Source: Gambelia wislizenii (Eukaryota > Chordata > Lepidosauria > Squamata > Crotaphytidae). Taken from it: 64,000 nt of DNA. The stretch is taken from assembly GCA_030847615.1 (NCBI GenBank), contig JAUMIR010000003.1, positions 70,814,001-70,878,000 on the forward strand, in the 5' to 3' direction. The translations under genes and the position numbers were made by a program. A model generated the notes under the pieces. The model was not told the origin of the DNA and ran no database searches. It saw only the letters and a list, made by a program, of their open reading frames with translations. Below, one piece after another: positions 53,001 to 62,559 of this stretch; within the stretch, counting starts at the first letter, position 1; every line of letters starts with the position of its first letter.

Positions 53001-54462
53001 TTTAGCTTCTTCCTGCACACAGGAACCTTCTTTCTTGCCACAGCTTTAGTTCCCTACTTGACTTCCTTGCAATAAAATTAACTGGCTTGAGTAAATATTT
53101 GGTGACCAATTTTCTTCCTAGGTACTCGTCCAAAATAAAAGAGGATATGGCTTTTGTGGGGGCAGTTTAATCAGCAGTCAGTGGGTGCTCACTGCAGCAC
53201 ATTGCCTTGATACCGTTACTCCACATCAAGTTACTGTGGGTAAGTGTTACATGGACCAACCAAAAGATTACAGGTTTATTCTTTTTCTGGAGTATACTGC
53301 ACCTTTTCAGAATGCAGTTCAAGAGGAGTAGCAGGAGGAGCAGTAGACTCTTCCATTCTGCAGATATCCCAACTGCCTTTTTATTAAAATGAATTAATCC
53401 CTAGCTTTTAGGGTCATAAAAGTATGCCTGAACATAAAATAACAAAGTTTTCCAATATGGCCCTCAGCACTGAACAAATTGCCATCCCAAGGGAAGTCTG
53501 GAAGTGTAGCAAGCTGCTTTTTCAGACAGAAGCTGTGTTCTTTACAATATTTTGAATTTACTTAACCATTTTAGTAGTATTTTTTAACCTCTCTCCTCTT
53601 CTGCCTGAGGATATTCTTAATCAACCTTTCATTTGTTTCCTTTACCAAGAACACATAGCTGCTACATTTAGGTTAATTTTTAAAAAACACTTCTGTGCCT
53701 TCCTTTATTCCCTAATTTTTGTGCCACCAGCCTGAGGATTTGAAAACTTGTACACTTTGGGTTGGCTTTAAGAAATGTATTGACTAAGAGTGGGTTTTTT
53801 TTTTAATCTCATGGACCAATACCTTTCTTTTTCTATTAGCTGTACAAGAGCATCAAATCTTTCACATTTTCAATTGCCTTCCAGGAGATTTTGACAAATA
53901 TCAGAGAGAACCAGATGAACAAAAAGTAGGAGTACGACAATTCTGGAGACATCCTCAATATGACTCAGATAATTACAACAATGACATTGCATTGATCCGC
54001 CTCACCAGTGATGTTGTTTTCAGCCAGCATGTACTCCCTATCTGCCTCCCCAGCCCTAATCTCGCTACTTTGCTGATAGAAGAACATAATCAGGGAATGG
54101 TCAGTGGATGGGGTGCTACTCACACTAAGGGAAGGTTAACTCGCTTTCTCATGAAAGTCAAGTTACCTGTTGTGAGCATGGATACTTGCAGGCAATCAAC
54201 AGAGAAGCTCATTACGGACAACATGTTCTGCGCAGGCTATGCTGAGGAAGGCCGGGATGCTTGTAAAGGAGACAGCGGGGGACCTTTTGCTATAGCTTAT
54301 CGCAATACTTGGTATCTCCTGGGGATTGTCAGCTGGGGTGAAGGCTGTGCTGAAGTGGGAAAATATGGAGCCTACACCAGAGTATCCAACTACATTTCAT
54401 GGATAAAAGAAGTTATTGAAAGTGTGACTGATTCTGGAGGACTTTTACATTCCCTGAAATGA
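37942..54462 (+). CDS. Vitamin K-dependent protease, factor IX/X/VII-like paralogue
   Basis: Eight exons (37942–38020, 38643–38803, 40656–40680, 44505–44618, 46177–46311, 51744–52081, 53122–53239, 53885–54462) join in frame: 1548 nt, 515 residues. Order: signal peptide, propeptide, Gla (all nine core Glu), EGF1, EGF2, long acidic activation segment, trypsin-like domain. His57, Asp102, Asp189 and Ser195 are present, so it should be an active secreted zymogen. The Gla and C-terminal domains resemble factor IX; the C22–C27 pair is shared with factors VII and X, and Lys192 with factor VII. It is transcribed the same way as PROC, 3.7 kb downstream, so a tandem duplicate is likely. It may be an IX-like gene lost from mammals; I cannot name an orthologue with certainty. 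Confidence 0.9.
38285..38630. repeat. AT-rich retroelement-like remnant
   Basis: A pyrimidine-biased stretch resembling untranslated LINE sequence in antisense, directly before the Gla exon. No coding motif or boundary was found; low confidence. Confidence 0.3.
38643..38803 (+). CDS. F9/F10-like exon: propeptide and Gla domain
   Basis: 161 nt. The propeptide has Phe–16 and Ala–10 and ends RIHKR. The Gla domain [18 protein letters not shown] then [13 protein letters not shown] has Glu at 6, 7, 14, 16, 19, 20, 25, 26 and 29 and the usual two cysteines. EEKCSFEEA is also the factor IX form. Confidence 0.94.
39285..39355. repeat. hAT-like repeat fragment
   Basis: cctccagatgttgtctcaac and atgggagctacagtccggta are pieces of a common reptile inverted-repeat element; a similar piece with the opposite end is at 40800–40905. 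Confidence 0.45.
40656..40680 (+). CDS. F9/F10-like exon: 25-nt aromatic stack
   Basis: Acceptor atttttcag, donor gtagga. It encodes TEFWFDYK plus one base, as the equivalent exon of factor IX (TEFW) and relatives. Confidence 0.92.
40800..40945. repeat. hAT-like repeat fragment
   Basis: agtggttctcaaatgtggtc at the left and gtggttagaaccactttttg at the right. The middle matches the repeat at 39285. Confidence 0.45.
41532..41690 (+). mobile_element. tRNA-derived SINE (family B), truncated
   Basis: Head agctagcatggtatagagca, then gactctggagaccagggttc. The 3' part of the body is shortened. Confidence 0.8.
41750..42130. repeat. GC-rich unclassified repeat
   Basis: A GC-rich segment unlike its AT-rich surroundings, open in several frames but without recognisable protein features. 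It continues into the purine/pyrimidine tract. Confidence 0.35.
42180..42760. repeat. Homopurine then homopyrimidine tract
   Basis: The + strand is G/A-rich to about 42375, mixed with cttcc/ggaag blocks to 42480, then C/T-rich to 42760. A short unit (gggaaggaagggggtttcc) repeats at 42370 and 42415. Low complexity explains the long ORFs in many frames. Confidence 0.7.
42915..43085 (-). mobile_element. SINE with 5S-like head, truncated
   Basis: The body gtgccttcaagctgcctgtt and ccatgaattccataggattt, ending ggtggtctcccat, resembles reptile SINEs whose head derives from 5S rRNA. Only the first few bases of the 5S-like part remain. Confidence 0.5.
43308..43535 (-). mobile_element. tRNA-derived SINE (family B)
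   Basis: The minus strand begins agccagggtagtgtagtagt; the body and tail (cttgaaggcacacataac) match the family. Confidence 0.85.
43760..44075 (-). pseudogene. CR1 LINE fragment
   Basis: The reverse frame encodes CR1 RT tail pieces such as [38 protein letters not shown] and [16 protein letters not shown]. Truncated at both sides. Confidence 0.8.
44505..44618 (+). CDS. F9/F10-like exon: EGF1
   Basis: 114 nt, phase 1-1. [16 protein letters not shown] then [17 protein letters not shown] with SHCEI gives six cysteines. The calcium-binding D-x-D/Q set is lost (D-L-S-P before the first Cys). The hydroxylation consensus has Val instead of Asp. Confidence 0.9.
44784..45520. mobile_element. Non-autonomous TIR DNA element
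   Basis: Left end tacatagttgtgtataagtc; right end on the other strand taccatgtatacttgtgtg followed by taagttg. The interior has no transposase and includes two related GC-rich blocks in opposite orientation (45090–45180 and 45250–45345). Confidence 0.5.
46177..46311 (+). CDS. F9/F10-like exon: EGF2
   Basis: 135 nt. [16 protein letters not shown] then [17 protein letters not shown] has six cysteines. The acceptor tacttctaatatag was chosen because the upstream alternative (ggtattag) leads to an in-frame TGA. Its pyrimidine tract is weak. Confidence 0.85.
46640..46890. repeat. Minisatellite, about 60-bp unit, four copies
   Basis: Units containing gacccaggcagtcaactgg and cttctgccactgcaac repeat about four times with variation. 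Confidence 0.75.
46950..47195 (-). mobile_element. CR1 LINE 3' end
   Basis: aaatcatagagttggaagag and ccatccaatccaaccccctg are the antisense of the conserved CR1 3' terminus. About 245 bp remain, ending near ttctttctaatgtttatgtg. Confidence 0.85.
47845..48189. mobile_element. Palindromic MITE, family C copy 1
   Basis: The arms aattcccacttaccaaacag (left) and, on the other strand, aatccccacttaccagacag (right) are inverted. The related copy is at about 59233–59670. The right end (catggtccctac) directly abuts the Tx1-like LINE. Confidence 0.65.
48190..50265 (+). pseudogene. Tx1-like LINE ORF2, RT to C-terminus
   Basis: About 690 uninterrupted codons: [34 protein letters not shown] (motif with Asp), [18 protein letters not shown], then [15 protein letters not shown] as catalytic box (HADD instead of YADD), [11 protein letters not shown] and a long C-terminal region. 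The 5' half (endonuclease) is missing; the open frame continues upstream only through MITE sequence. 3'UTR and A/T-rich tail run to about 50560. Lies in the long EGF2–activation intron. Its intact frame suggests fairly recent insertion. Confidence 0.8.
50266..51743. other. LINE 3'UTR, then intron without gene
   Basis: To about 50560 this is AT-rich LINE tail, ending near duplicated ttccctaaa. Beyond that no exon or repeat was recognised up to the acceptor at 51743. Confidence 0.45.
51744..52081 (+). CDS. F9/F10-like exon: linker and activation peptide
   Basis: 338 nt encoding 113 residues with the split codon. [13 protein letters not shown] gives the interchain Cys and a basic site. It is followed by an 84-residue segment without Lys or Arg, with 18 Asp/Glu and five sequons (NQT, NET, NQT, NQT, NST). 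It ends EDGPR, then [15 protein letters not shown] starts the catalytic chain. Factor IX and X segments are shorter. Confidence 0.93.
52318..52733. mobile_element. hAT-like MITE
   Basis: Left end caagggtagacaacgtgtgg; right end on the other strand aggcgtgggcaactatgga. Non-coding, in the intron before the His57 exon. Confidence 0.55.
53122..53239 (+). CDS. F9/F10-like exon: catalytic His57
   Basis: 118 nt. [16 protein letters not shown] then [17 protein letters not shown] holds the C42–C58 pair and His57. Donor gtaagt, phase 1. Confidence 0.95.
53885..54462 (+). CDS. F9/F10-like terminal exon: Asp102, Ser195
   Basis: Acceptor gccttccag; stop TGA 54460–54462. Asp102 lies in [11 protein letters not shown], Cys122 in LPICLPS, Ser195 in [11 protein letters not shown] (Gly193 normal, Lys192), and [18 protein letters not shown] follows. 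A short C-terminal extension follows the last helix ([11 protein letters not shown] then SGGLLHSLK). No canonical AATAAA was seen directly after the stop. Confidence 0.96.
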
Positions 54463-55562
54463 AAGCTGCTTTGTATAAAAAAAATAGTATTTGCCCATTT
54501 CATTAACTATACACATATGCTTGGTTGCTCTCATTAGATAGCAGGAGTAGCTCTGAAAAACCGCTTCCATGGCCAAAAGGATAATCTCTGAAAGGGGTTT
54601 GTACATACATACAGACATAACACAGCTACTACTAAGTTATTTGCAGCTGGGAATACCTCCCTTTAGCAGCAAAATTCTGTTAAATGTAACAAAAACTAAG
54701 TTATTCAAGTTAGTCGCTTTGCGCACTAAATAGAAATGTCTTGTTGGGCTGCACTGCACATTCCTCTCTGCAGCAGCCACTCCATACGCCCCATGAAAAT
54801 GCAACATAGGGAGGTGGGAGGTGGGGAATTCTTGCTGAACACAATCTTCTTGTGCGAGGGGAAGAGCTCCAAAATGAGGCAGAGGCTTCTTCCATGTGTG
54901 TGGGGTAAGATCTCCCCAGTAAACTGTAACTAATGGCATTCAGCATGAAGACTCCCAGTCCTCCATATAGCATTTTAAGGGGACTGGATGCACTGCTTTA
55001 GAAAGCGGGGCGGGGGGGGGAGGAGTGGAGAAGTCTGCTTCTGCCAGCCCAGTAGCATGTGCTTAAATTTGGGCCCAGTACAATATCAGCAGCAGAGGCA
55101 ATAACTAGGTTGTGAAAAGATGTTCTAAATTGAAAATAAGATCAAATCCAACAGCTGTCCTTCTGTCTTGTGTCCAGTTTGTTGTTCTATTTATATCAAG
55201 AAACAAGAAAACAGTTTGACAAACAATGCCTATCATTTTGTTGGTTCGTTACAAATAGAGAACCATTCAATCAATTGTTGACTGGTGAGTTGACATAGAT
55301 AAGTATAATGGATTCAGTGGGTCTGCTGTAGTGAGGACTAAAATAGGATTTAGGCCTGTAAAAGTATTATATTAAGGCACAAGACAAAATGAAATGTTTG
55401 TGGCACAACATAAGCCAACTAGATTTAGTCAGACTGAGACTGTTTTTGATTCTTCTGGGCCTCAGCAAAGTTTTTCCAAGTATTTTGTGATTATTTTAAT
55501 TCCTCTTGATTGCAAAACAAATTGTGGAATGTCTTTGAATTTAAAAATGAACTTTCATTCTG
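54463..55562. other. Downstream region, nothing recognised
   Basis: Presumed 3'UTR and spacer. No repeat or gene was identified, apart from a G-run at 55000–55020. Confidence 0.4.
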
Positions 55563-56059
55563 TGTGAGGTCGAAGGCTTTCACGGCCAACATCCATAGAT
55601 TTTCCTTGGTTTTTTTCAGGGCTGTGAGGCCGTGTTCTGGAAGTTTCTTTCTGACGTTTCGCCTGCATCTGTGGCTGGCATCTTCAGAGAATGGTTGGGT
55701 AGGAGTGTGTGTGGAGTTTATATACTGTACTGTGAACCCCTGTTGGGGAGTATATGTAAATTTGTGTATTTGAATGGTTAGTTTCTGGGTGTAGATATGC
55801 AAGGAGGATTAGTGTCTGTTTGCCTAATGGTTGGTTGATGGGCCATTACCTGCTGGAAATCCCCCTGTCCCTGGGTGGAATTCATTTTGCAAGTGTTGAG
55901 TTTTGATTCTAATGTATTTCAAAACTGGGAGCCAGATTTTGTTTACTTTTAAGATTTCTTCTTTCCTGTTGAAGTTGTCCAGGTGTTTGTGGATTTCAAT
56001 AGCTTCTCTGTGCATTCCGACATGATAGTTGTTGGCCTGGTCTAGAATTTCTGTTTTCA

Positions 56060-56099
<40 letters not shown>

Positions 56100-58680
56100 T
56101 AAAATTTTATTTATATCCCGCCCCTCTGCAACACAATCGGGGCGGCTTACAATATAAAAACCCCATACTCACAATACCCTAGCCCACCCACCCCTTAAAA
56201 TAATATTAAATTACGAAGGATTAAAAACATGCATTAATTAAATTATATATATAACTTAGAAGAAAAAAAAATTAAAACATACAATCATAGCCTAGAAAGG
56301 GCAGCTGAGTCTTGGGCCGGGATAATTATTCAGGAAAGGCCTGCCGGAAAAGATCCGTCTTGACAGCTTTTTTAAAGCTGTCTAAGGTGGTAATAAGACG
56401 GATCTCGTCCGGCAGGCCATTCCATAATCTGGGAGCAGCAGCAGAGAAGGCCCTCTGGGAGGTCACCGACAGCCTTGTTTTCATAGGCTCTAACAGATTC
56501 CTCCCAGAGGACCGAAGTGTGAGGGGAGGGTCGTACGGAAGGAGGCGGTCCCAGAGGTAAGTTGGACCCAAGCCATGTAGGGCTTTAAAGGTCATAACCA
56601 ACACCTTGTACTGTGCCCGGAAACTAATAGGCAGCCAGTGAAGAGCTTTTAGCACCGGTGTTATATGCTCTCTTCTGGAAACGCCAGAAATCAACCTGGC
56701 TGCCATGTTCTGGACTAGTTGAAGTTTCCGAGTCAAGCACAAGGGTAGCCCCATGTAGAGCGCATTACAGTAATCCAGACGGGAGGTTACCAGTGCACGT
56801 ACCAGTTTCGAGGTCCCTAGTTTCCAGGAAAGGGCGCAGCTGGCGTACCAGCCGAAGTTGATAACAGGCACTCCTGACCGTCGCATTAACCTGATTAGTC
56901 ATCTGGAGCGACGGGTCCAGGAGCACCCCCAGACTGCGAACACAATCCTTGGAGGAGAGTGTAGTTCCATCCAGGATTGGAGTTTGTATTCCCAGACCTG
57001 GTTTTGGGGCTGTAACTGTTAGTACCTCCGTTTTGTCTGGATTCAGTCTCAATTTGTTTTTCCTCATCCAGTCCATTACTGCTTTAAGACAATCATTGAG
57101 AGGAGAGACGCCATCTGAAGTCGAAGCCGATGACCGAGACATGGAGAAGTATATCTGGGTGTCATCTGCATACTGATGACATCACATTCCATGCCTCCGA
57201 ATGACCTCTCCCAGCGGCTTCATATAGATGTTAAATAGCATCGGGGACAGGATGGCACCCTGAGGAACGCCACAGTTAAGCTCTATTCTAGTAGAGCAAC
57301 TGTCCCCAAGCCTCACCCTCTGGGATCTGCCCGAGAGGAAGGAACGGAACCACTGCAAGGCAGTGCCTCCGATTCCTAACTCCCTCAGGCGATCCAAGAG
57401 GATGGAATGGTCTATTGTATCAAAGGCCGCTGAGAGGTCCAAGAGCACCAACAGGGTCACACTACCCCTGTCGATCCCCAAGCGGAGGTCATCAGCCAGA
57501 GAAATCATGGCAGTCTCCACTCCATAACCCGTCCTAAAGCCAGTTTGAAATGGATCTAGATAATCGGTTTCATCCAAGACAGCTTGGAGTTGGGAAGCAA
57601 CAGCCCTCTCAATCACTTTGCTTAGAAAAGGCAGCAAAGAGACTGGCCTATAGTTGTTCCTGTCCAAGGGGTCCAGGGAAGGCTTTTTCAGGAGCGGCTT
57701 AACCACCGCTTCCTTCAGACAAGGTGGAACGAGCCCCTCCCTGAAGGACGCATTGATAATATCCCTAAGGAGTACTCTCGATGCGTCACCCCCTTGGGTG
57801 GCCAGCCAAGATGGACAGGGATCGAGGGGACAGGTCGTTTTCCTCACTCTACCAAGGAGCTTGTCCACGTCATCGGTACTCACAGATTGAAGCTGATCCA
57901 ATAAAATTTCATCAACGGAGTTGCTGGACACCTCGTCTATAGATTCAGTCATAACACTGGCATCTAAGTCGGCTCTTATCCGAGAGATTTTATCTGCAAA
58001 GTGGATGTTAAATGCATCACAGCAGGCCGTTGTTGGGTTGAGTAAGGGGTTCTGCGCAGGTGGAATCTGCGTCAGCTCCCCCACCACCCTAAACAGTTCT
58101 GCTGGACAGGACTCTGCAGATGCAATACGTGCAGCGGAGAAAGACTTCTGCGCTGCACGTATCGCCTCTCGATAAGAATTAAGGAAATTCCTATGACAAG
58201 TCTTGTCGGCTAAGAGTCGAGTCTTCCGCCAGGTGCGCTCTAGTCGTTGTCCAGCCTGCTTCAAAAAATAGCATTTTGTGTCCAGGTTGGTTTATAACAT
58301 GTTCTGCTACTGCTGATTTTTCTGACTGGCCCAGTCTGCAGTGTCTCTCATGTTCCTTGATTCATGTTTGCACACTGAGTTTAGTGGTCCCTATGTAAAC
58401 TTGTCCACAGCTGCATGGTATGCGGTAATCTCCTGCAGCTGTGAGAGGATCCCTTTTGCCCTTTGGTCTATAGATTGTTTGGAGGTTGTATTTCCTCATC
58501 AGTTTCCCTATTCTGTCTGACTCCTTTGATGTATGGTAAAAATACCTTTCCTTTGGGTTGCTGTTTTTCTTCTTCACTCCTGTACTTTTTTCTGGGTTTG
58601 GCTGCTCTTCTGATCTGGAGTAACCATTAGCCTGTAGGGCCCAGTTTAGGTGCATCAGTTCATCTTCCAGGTAATCCAAG
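55563..58680 (-). mobile_element. Penelope-like element split by an L2 LINE
   Basis: 55563–56060 is the 3' part (tail plus the LDQANNYHVGMHREAIEI region). 58262–58680 is the upstream GIY-YIG part (YRIPCSCGQVYIGTT, RIGKLMRKYNLQTIYRP) on the same strand. The two parts match the continuous sequence of the copy at 16.4 kb across the L2. 5'-truncated near 58680. Confidence 0.82.
56061..58265 (-). pseudogene. L2 LINE, nearly intact RT region
   Basis: Reverse frames give RT motifs NNYRPVSLLPFLSKVIER, LLDLSAAFDTIDHSIL, NCGVPQGAILSPMLFNIY, then a stop, QYADDTQIYFS, and the L2 tail LVTSRLDYCNALYMGLP, EHITPVLKALHWLP. The stop (TGA at about 57182) fits decay of a CGA codon. One frameshift lies near 56800. 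An (ATA)n tract at 56063–56098 is the typical L2 3' microsatellite end. The endonuclease part is absent. Confidence 0.88.
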
Positions 58681-59232
58681 AAATGCTATGCTCAGCAATG
58701 CAAGATTTTCACTGTCTTTTAGTTATTGGTCCCAGATCCAGGAATGAAAGCAGCACAAGGAACCAAAAATCCTTCGGACACTTTTATTGCTAAGACACCT
58801 CACCACAAACCTTGCATTCTCTCTGTTTCCCTTTTTTTCTCCTTCCTAGAGCACCACACTGTCTTCCATATAGCAGTCCAGATCTACAGTGTAGGACAAG
58901 TCATTAGAGAACATTATAGGTGGGAGAGGAGTAGAAACCTCTATGAATGAGATGGAGAAATCTATTATGTGCCCTCCTGAATTATCTGAAATCTGAATGA
59001 GATGGAGAAATCTGTTAGGTGCCCTCCTGAATTATTCTGTTTTTTTACTAATGACCTAAGGAATCAACTACTGGAATCCACTTTAAATTTATCATGCTGT
59101 GCCTTGGGAGCAGAAGGGGGCTAGCCACACCATCTTGAAGTGCCCCACTCACCTGTCCTAAACACTTCTATCACACAGATCAGTTTCCTTGATTTTAAGG
59201 TGGGTTCTGGGGAATACAGTATTTACAATCAA
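58681..59232. other. Intergenic, nothing recognised
   Basis: The only feature is a local tandem duplication near 58945–59035 (gaatgagatggagaaatctg and gtgccctcctgaattat occur twice). Confidence 0.45.
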
Positions 59233-59670
59233 TGGCTGGAATCTTGTTGGGAAATTGTTACACATTCACAACTGCTACATATTCACAATCCCTATGCGGC
59301 CCTTTAGGGGCTAGGTAGGGACCATGGCAGTCTCCTAAACCCCGCTTACCAGTAAGCAGGCACTGTGCTCAACAGGTGTCCATTCCCCTATTGACTAGGA
59401 AGCAGCTGCCTGACATTCAGAGTCCCATCGTGCAAGCAAACTCTGGCAGAAAAGGGGTCCTTTTTCTGCCTGTTGTGCTGAAGATCTCTCACAGGAGGGG
59501 GTGGGAATGTCAGGCAGCTGCTTCTCAATTGACAGGGGAAGGGATCCCTGTCGATCCCAGCAGCTTCCTATCGGTAAGTGGGGTTTAGGGGGTCATACCG
59601 GAATTCACTATGTAGCAACATCATTACTGTGCTACATGGTACACAGTGGTCATATAGGATTCTGGCAAGT
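59233..59670. mobile_element. Palindromic MITE, family C copy 2
   Basis: The inner arms cctaaaccccgcttaccag (left) and, on the other strand, cctaaaccccacttaccga (right) are inverted. The left flank tagggaccatgg matches the right flank of copy 1 at 48.18 kb. Outer limits approximate. Confidence 0.6.
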
Positions 59671-59764
59671 ATTATTTTTGTTTACAGTATTTTATTCATT
59701 TATAGAACACCTTTCTCCCAATAATGGGACTCAAGGCAGCTAAGAACATATTTGAAAACAGTAC

Positions 59765-59962
59765 AGTGGGCCCTCTGGACTGCGGGGGTTTGGTTCCAGG
59801 ACACCCCCCGCATGGATGGCAAAAAACATGGATGGTTGCACCCTATTATGAAATGCAGCGATGTGTGCGAATGCGTCAGTGCATCCACATGCACATTGCC
59901 ACCATTTTAGTTATGGGACGCCACAATCCGTGAGTGGTTGAAATTAGGAGGGCACACTGTGT
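59765..59962. mobile_element. Tigger-like MITE
   Basis: Left end cagtgggccctctggact; right end on the other strand cacagtgtgccctcctaat. About 200 bp, non-coding. Confidence 0.5.
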
Positions 59963-60782
59963 AGGTTAAAACTATGCAAAGTTACCAGTATTAATAAAAG
60001 TATAAATAGAAGAGTTACAGTATTTTAAAAGCTATTAACATTAAAACATTAAACATGAAAATTCATTAAAAGACCAATCATGGCAATAGTGCCAAAATAA
60101 TTAATACAGAGTATATCTGTATACAGAGCAGTTAAGAATGCATAACTGCAATGCAGGATGCCAGCCATACTTTTCTTTATATCTTAATTGTTGTTTGTCA
60201 TTAATAAAAAGCACATACCTTTGAAGTCCTAAGACTCTTTACTCTTTGTGGTTTCCTTATGATTTAACAAATTGCTGTCCAAGTATGACTTATTAATATA
60301 ATAATTAGATCTATATTATTATAGTCAGCCACCATTTACTATGAAGCTCAAACACTTCTAAGTAAAAACAGACATACCATAACATGGTTTCACAGAATCC
60401 TGGGATGCCTGCCATTATCCTGAAGTCTTATTTTCATACATTTACCTGTATTTTCAAATAAATAACACACAAACAACCCAGCAAGTGCTAGACACACCTG
60501 CGTTCCACTGAACACACTCAATTTAAGTGTGTAGTTAAATGTTTAAGTCCCATGAGGCTGAAATTCATTCATCTCTCAGTAACTTGTAACTACTTCCAAA
60601 AAAAGAATAGGCAGATGTGCTTTCTTGGGGAAAGCACCAAGGGAAGATTTTGGAAGGCTCAGGATCCATCTAGTAAGTCAGTTACGAGAAATTTGTTCAT
60701 ATGAAGACAGAAGTTATCTCCCTGTACACATACAATGTTGTCAGATACGTCCATGTGATGTGCTAAATCTTCTACATGTTCA

Positions 60783-61090
60783 TTTATTTATTTCCCCAAG
60801 TGCCACACAACCACACACATCTGAAAGAGATTTTAATGTCTGAGGTCTGTAGCAATACAAGGTTTCATCTGTACAAAGAACACAAGAGATCAAAGTTAAA
60901 TACAGTTGTAATAGACAATGTACCAGGGTTCACAACCCGCAGTCCAACATGTATTACAACCAGCTGAAACAATTTGAAGACACACTTAAAAAACCCAAAG
61001 TTTGCTTTAAAAAGGTAGACATCTTATAAGAGTCCTGTAGGTGCACTTTTTATGGCAGAACAGAAAGTTCAAAGATGAGTCTAGGTAAAG
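60783..61090 (-). other. IWS1: Probable IWS1 3'UTR
   Basis: Follows the IWS1 stop on the minus strand. AATAAA hexamers on that strand lie at 60783–60788 and 60787–60792, about 300 nt after the stop, giving a plausible end. No repeat seen inside. Confidence 0.5.
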
Positions 61091-61216
61091 TCACAATGGC
61101 ATCTTGTTGCCTTCTATGCTAATTTTCACAGCATGGGACGTTCTGCTTTTTTTCCTGATGTCTGTGAACTTGCGCATCTGTTTGTCCAGGCGGCTGACCC
61201 CTTTCTTAGAACTTGC
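61091..61216 (-). CDS. IWS1: IWS1 terminal coding exon
   Basis: On the minus strand an acceptor (ctttcaagttccag) precedes 126 nt encoding [19 protein letters not shown] then [17 protein letters not shown] with NKMPL and TGA at 61091–61093. This matches the highly conserved C-terminus of IWS1 as I recall it. IWS1 is a nuclear factor that works with SPT6 in RNA polymerase II elongation and mRNA processing. Earlier exons must lie right of the window or hide beyond the DIRS element; none was found up to 64000. IWS1 next to PROC also occurs in human, which supports both calls. Transcribed towards the protease genes. Confidence 0.9.
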   Translation of the reverse strand, partial: ASSKKGVSRLDKQMRKFTDIRKKSRTSHAVKISIEGNKMPL

Positions 61217-62559
61217 CTGGAACTTGAAAGAAAACATAAACATAATATTAGGAAGAAGCAGAAATCCAGCTTAAAAAAAAATGTAGACAAACCATGCAAG
61301 CTAAACTCTTGTTATTTGATAGATTAAGCTAATAAAGCCACAGGAAAATTCCAACAGCACATTTTCAAACTGAATACTGAATATATGCATTTCACACACA
61401 TACACAAATTTGAGATCTCCTATCAGAAAATTATGTAATTTTATTCTTCACGTGGCAAAGCAGCACAAAATCTGACATTTTTGTACTATGGAACAAACAG
61501 TCTAATATCCGATTTGCAAATTATATATTTTATAATGGTAAGCAATTAAGAGTTACTCCAGTATCCCCCCATCACATGAAATGTGGATTAACACAAAAAT
61601 TCCATAGCTCAATGGAGCAGGCAAAGAGGATCTCTGTTTAATTGCATGACCTGGGGCTTAAGTGTGCTAGTAAGCCCTATACGCCAATGCAGTATGGAGC
61701 CTACACAAAAAGAAAGTAGATAAGAACAGAATATTTATGAAGCTTTTTTTTATGTCAGATGATATCACTGGTTCATCTAGCTTAGTATGGTCTACTGCAA
61801 CTGGCAGCTACTCCCCCAGCACTTGTTACCCCCATTTCTTTGAACTAGAGATACTTGTGGGGTGCTGCACTGGTTTGCAGATTCTCCTCCCAATAAGATG
61901 ATAGACTTTTCTTTCTATTCCACTGAGCATTCCAACACAAAAGCATTAGTAATGCTACAAAACAACCAGGCCATTCATGCTACAGGCAATATACAAGGAC
62001 AGATGCCCATGATACCCATGGAAACATAACTTATGCATAGTTTCAACAGTAAAAGTTACAGCATCTAGAGGAAACACACACTTTTCAAAATACAAAATAT
62101 TTTCTTTTGAATACTCCTAAAATGCAGTTATCACTATTTCAAGGGAAGACATTTGCTCTCCACCCAAAGTGTGGGGTTGCCAGGGGAGACAGGCAGGCTG
62201 GAAGCTTCAGTAGTTTAGATTAATGTTGCTTGTAAAATTAATATAAAATTATAAAATGAATTCTTCCATGGAGGCACACAAAATCTTTCATTATTATTAA
62301 CTTTATCTACACCCTGGTTTATTTAAAAACAGGCTCAAGATGGCTAAAACTGTACTGCAGGGGTGGGCAACTTGTACACTCTGCATGCTGAACTGCAACT
62401 CCCAGCTGCCCTATCTAGCATATGTCAAAGGGCAAAACAAGGAAGTCAGTTAGCAAATCCAGCACTTACTGGAAATGCTAATTTATTAATGATAATACAA
62501 ATGAAATGGTGGCATTAAATGATGACACAGGAATCATGTTTTGAATTATGAATTACTGT
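61217..62559 (-). other. IWS1 intron, no exon seen
   Basis: No exon of IWS1 was found on the minus strand. A hAT-like end (caggggtgggcaacttgtac) is at 62357. Otherwise unassigned. Confidence 0.4.

Noticed and set aside
37942..54462. The second protease as a venom-type prothrombin activator
   Set aside because: Recruited venom activators derive from factors X and V. This gene lies at the PROC–IWS1 locus, and nothing in the sequence points to venom-gland expression.
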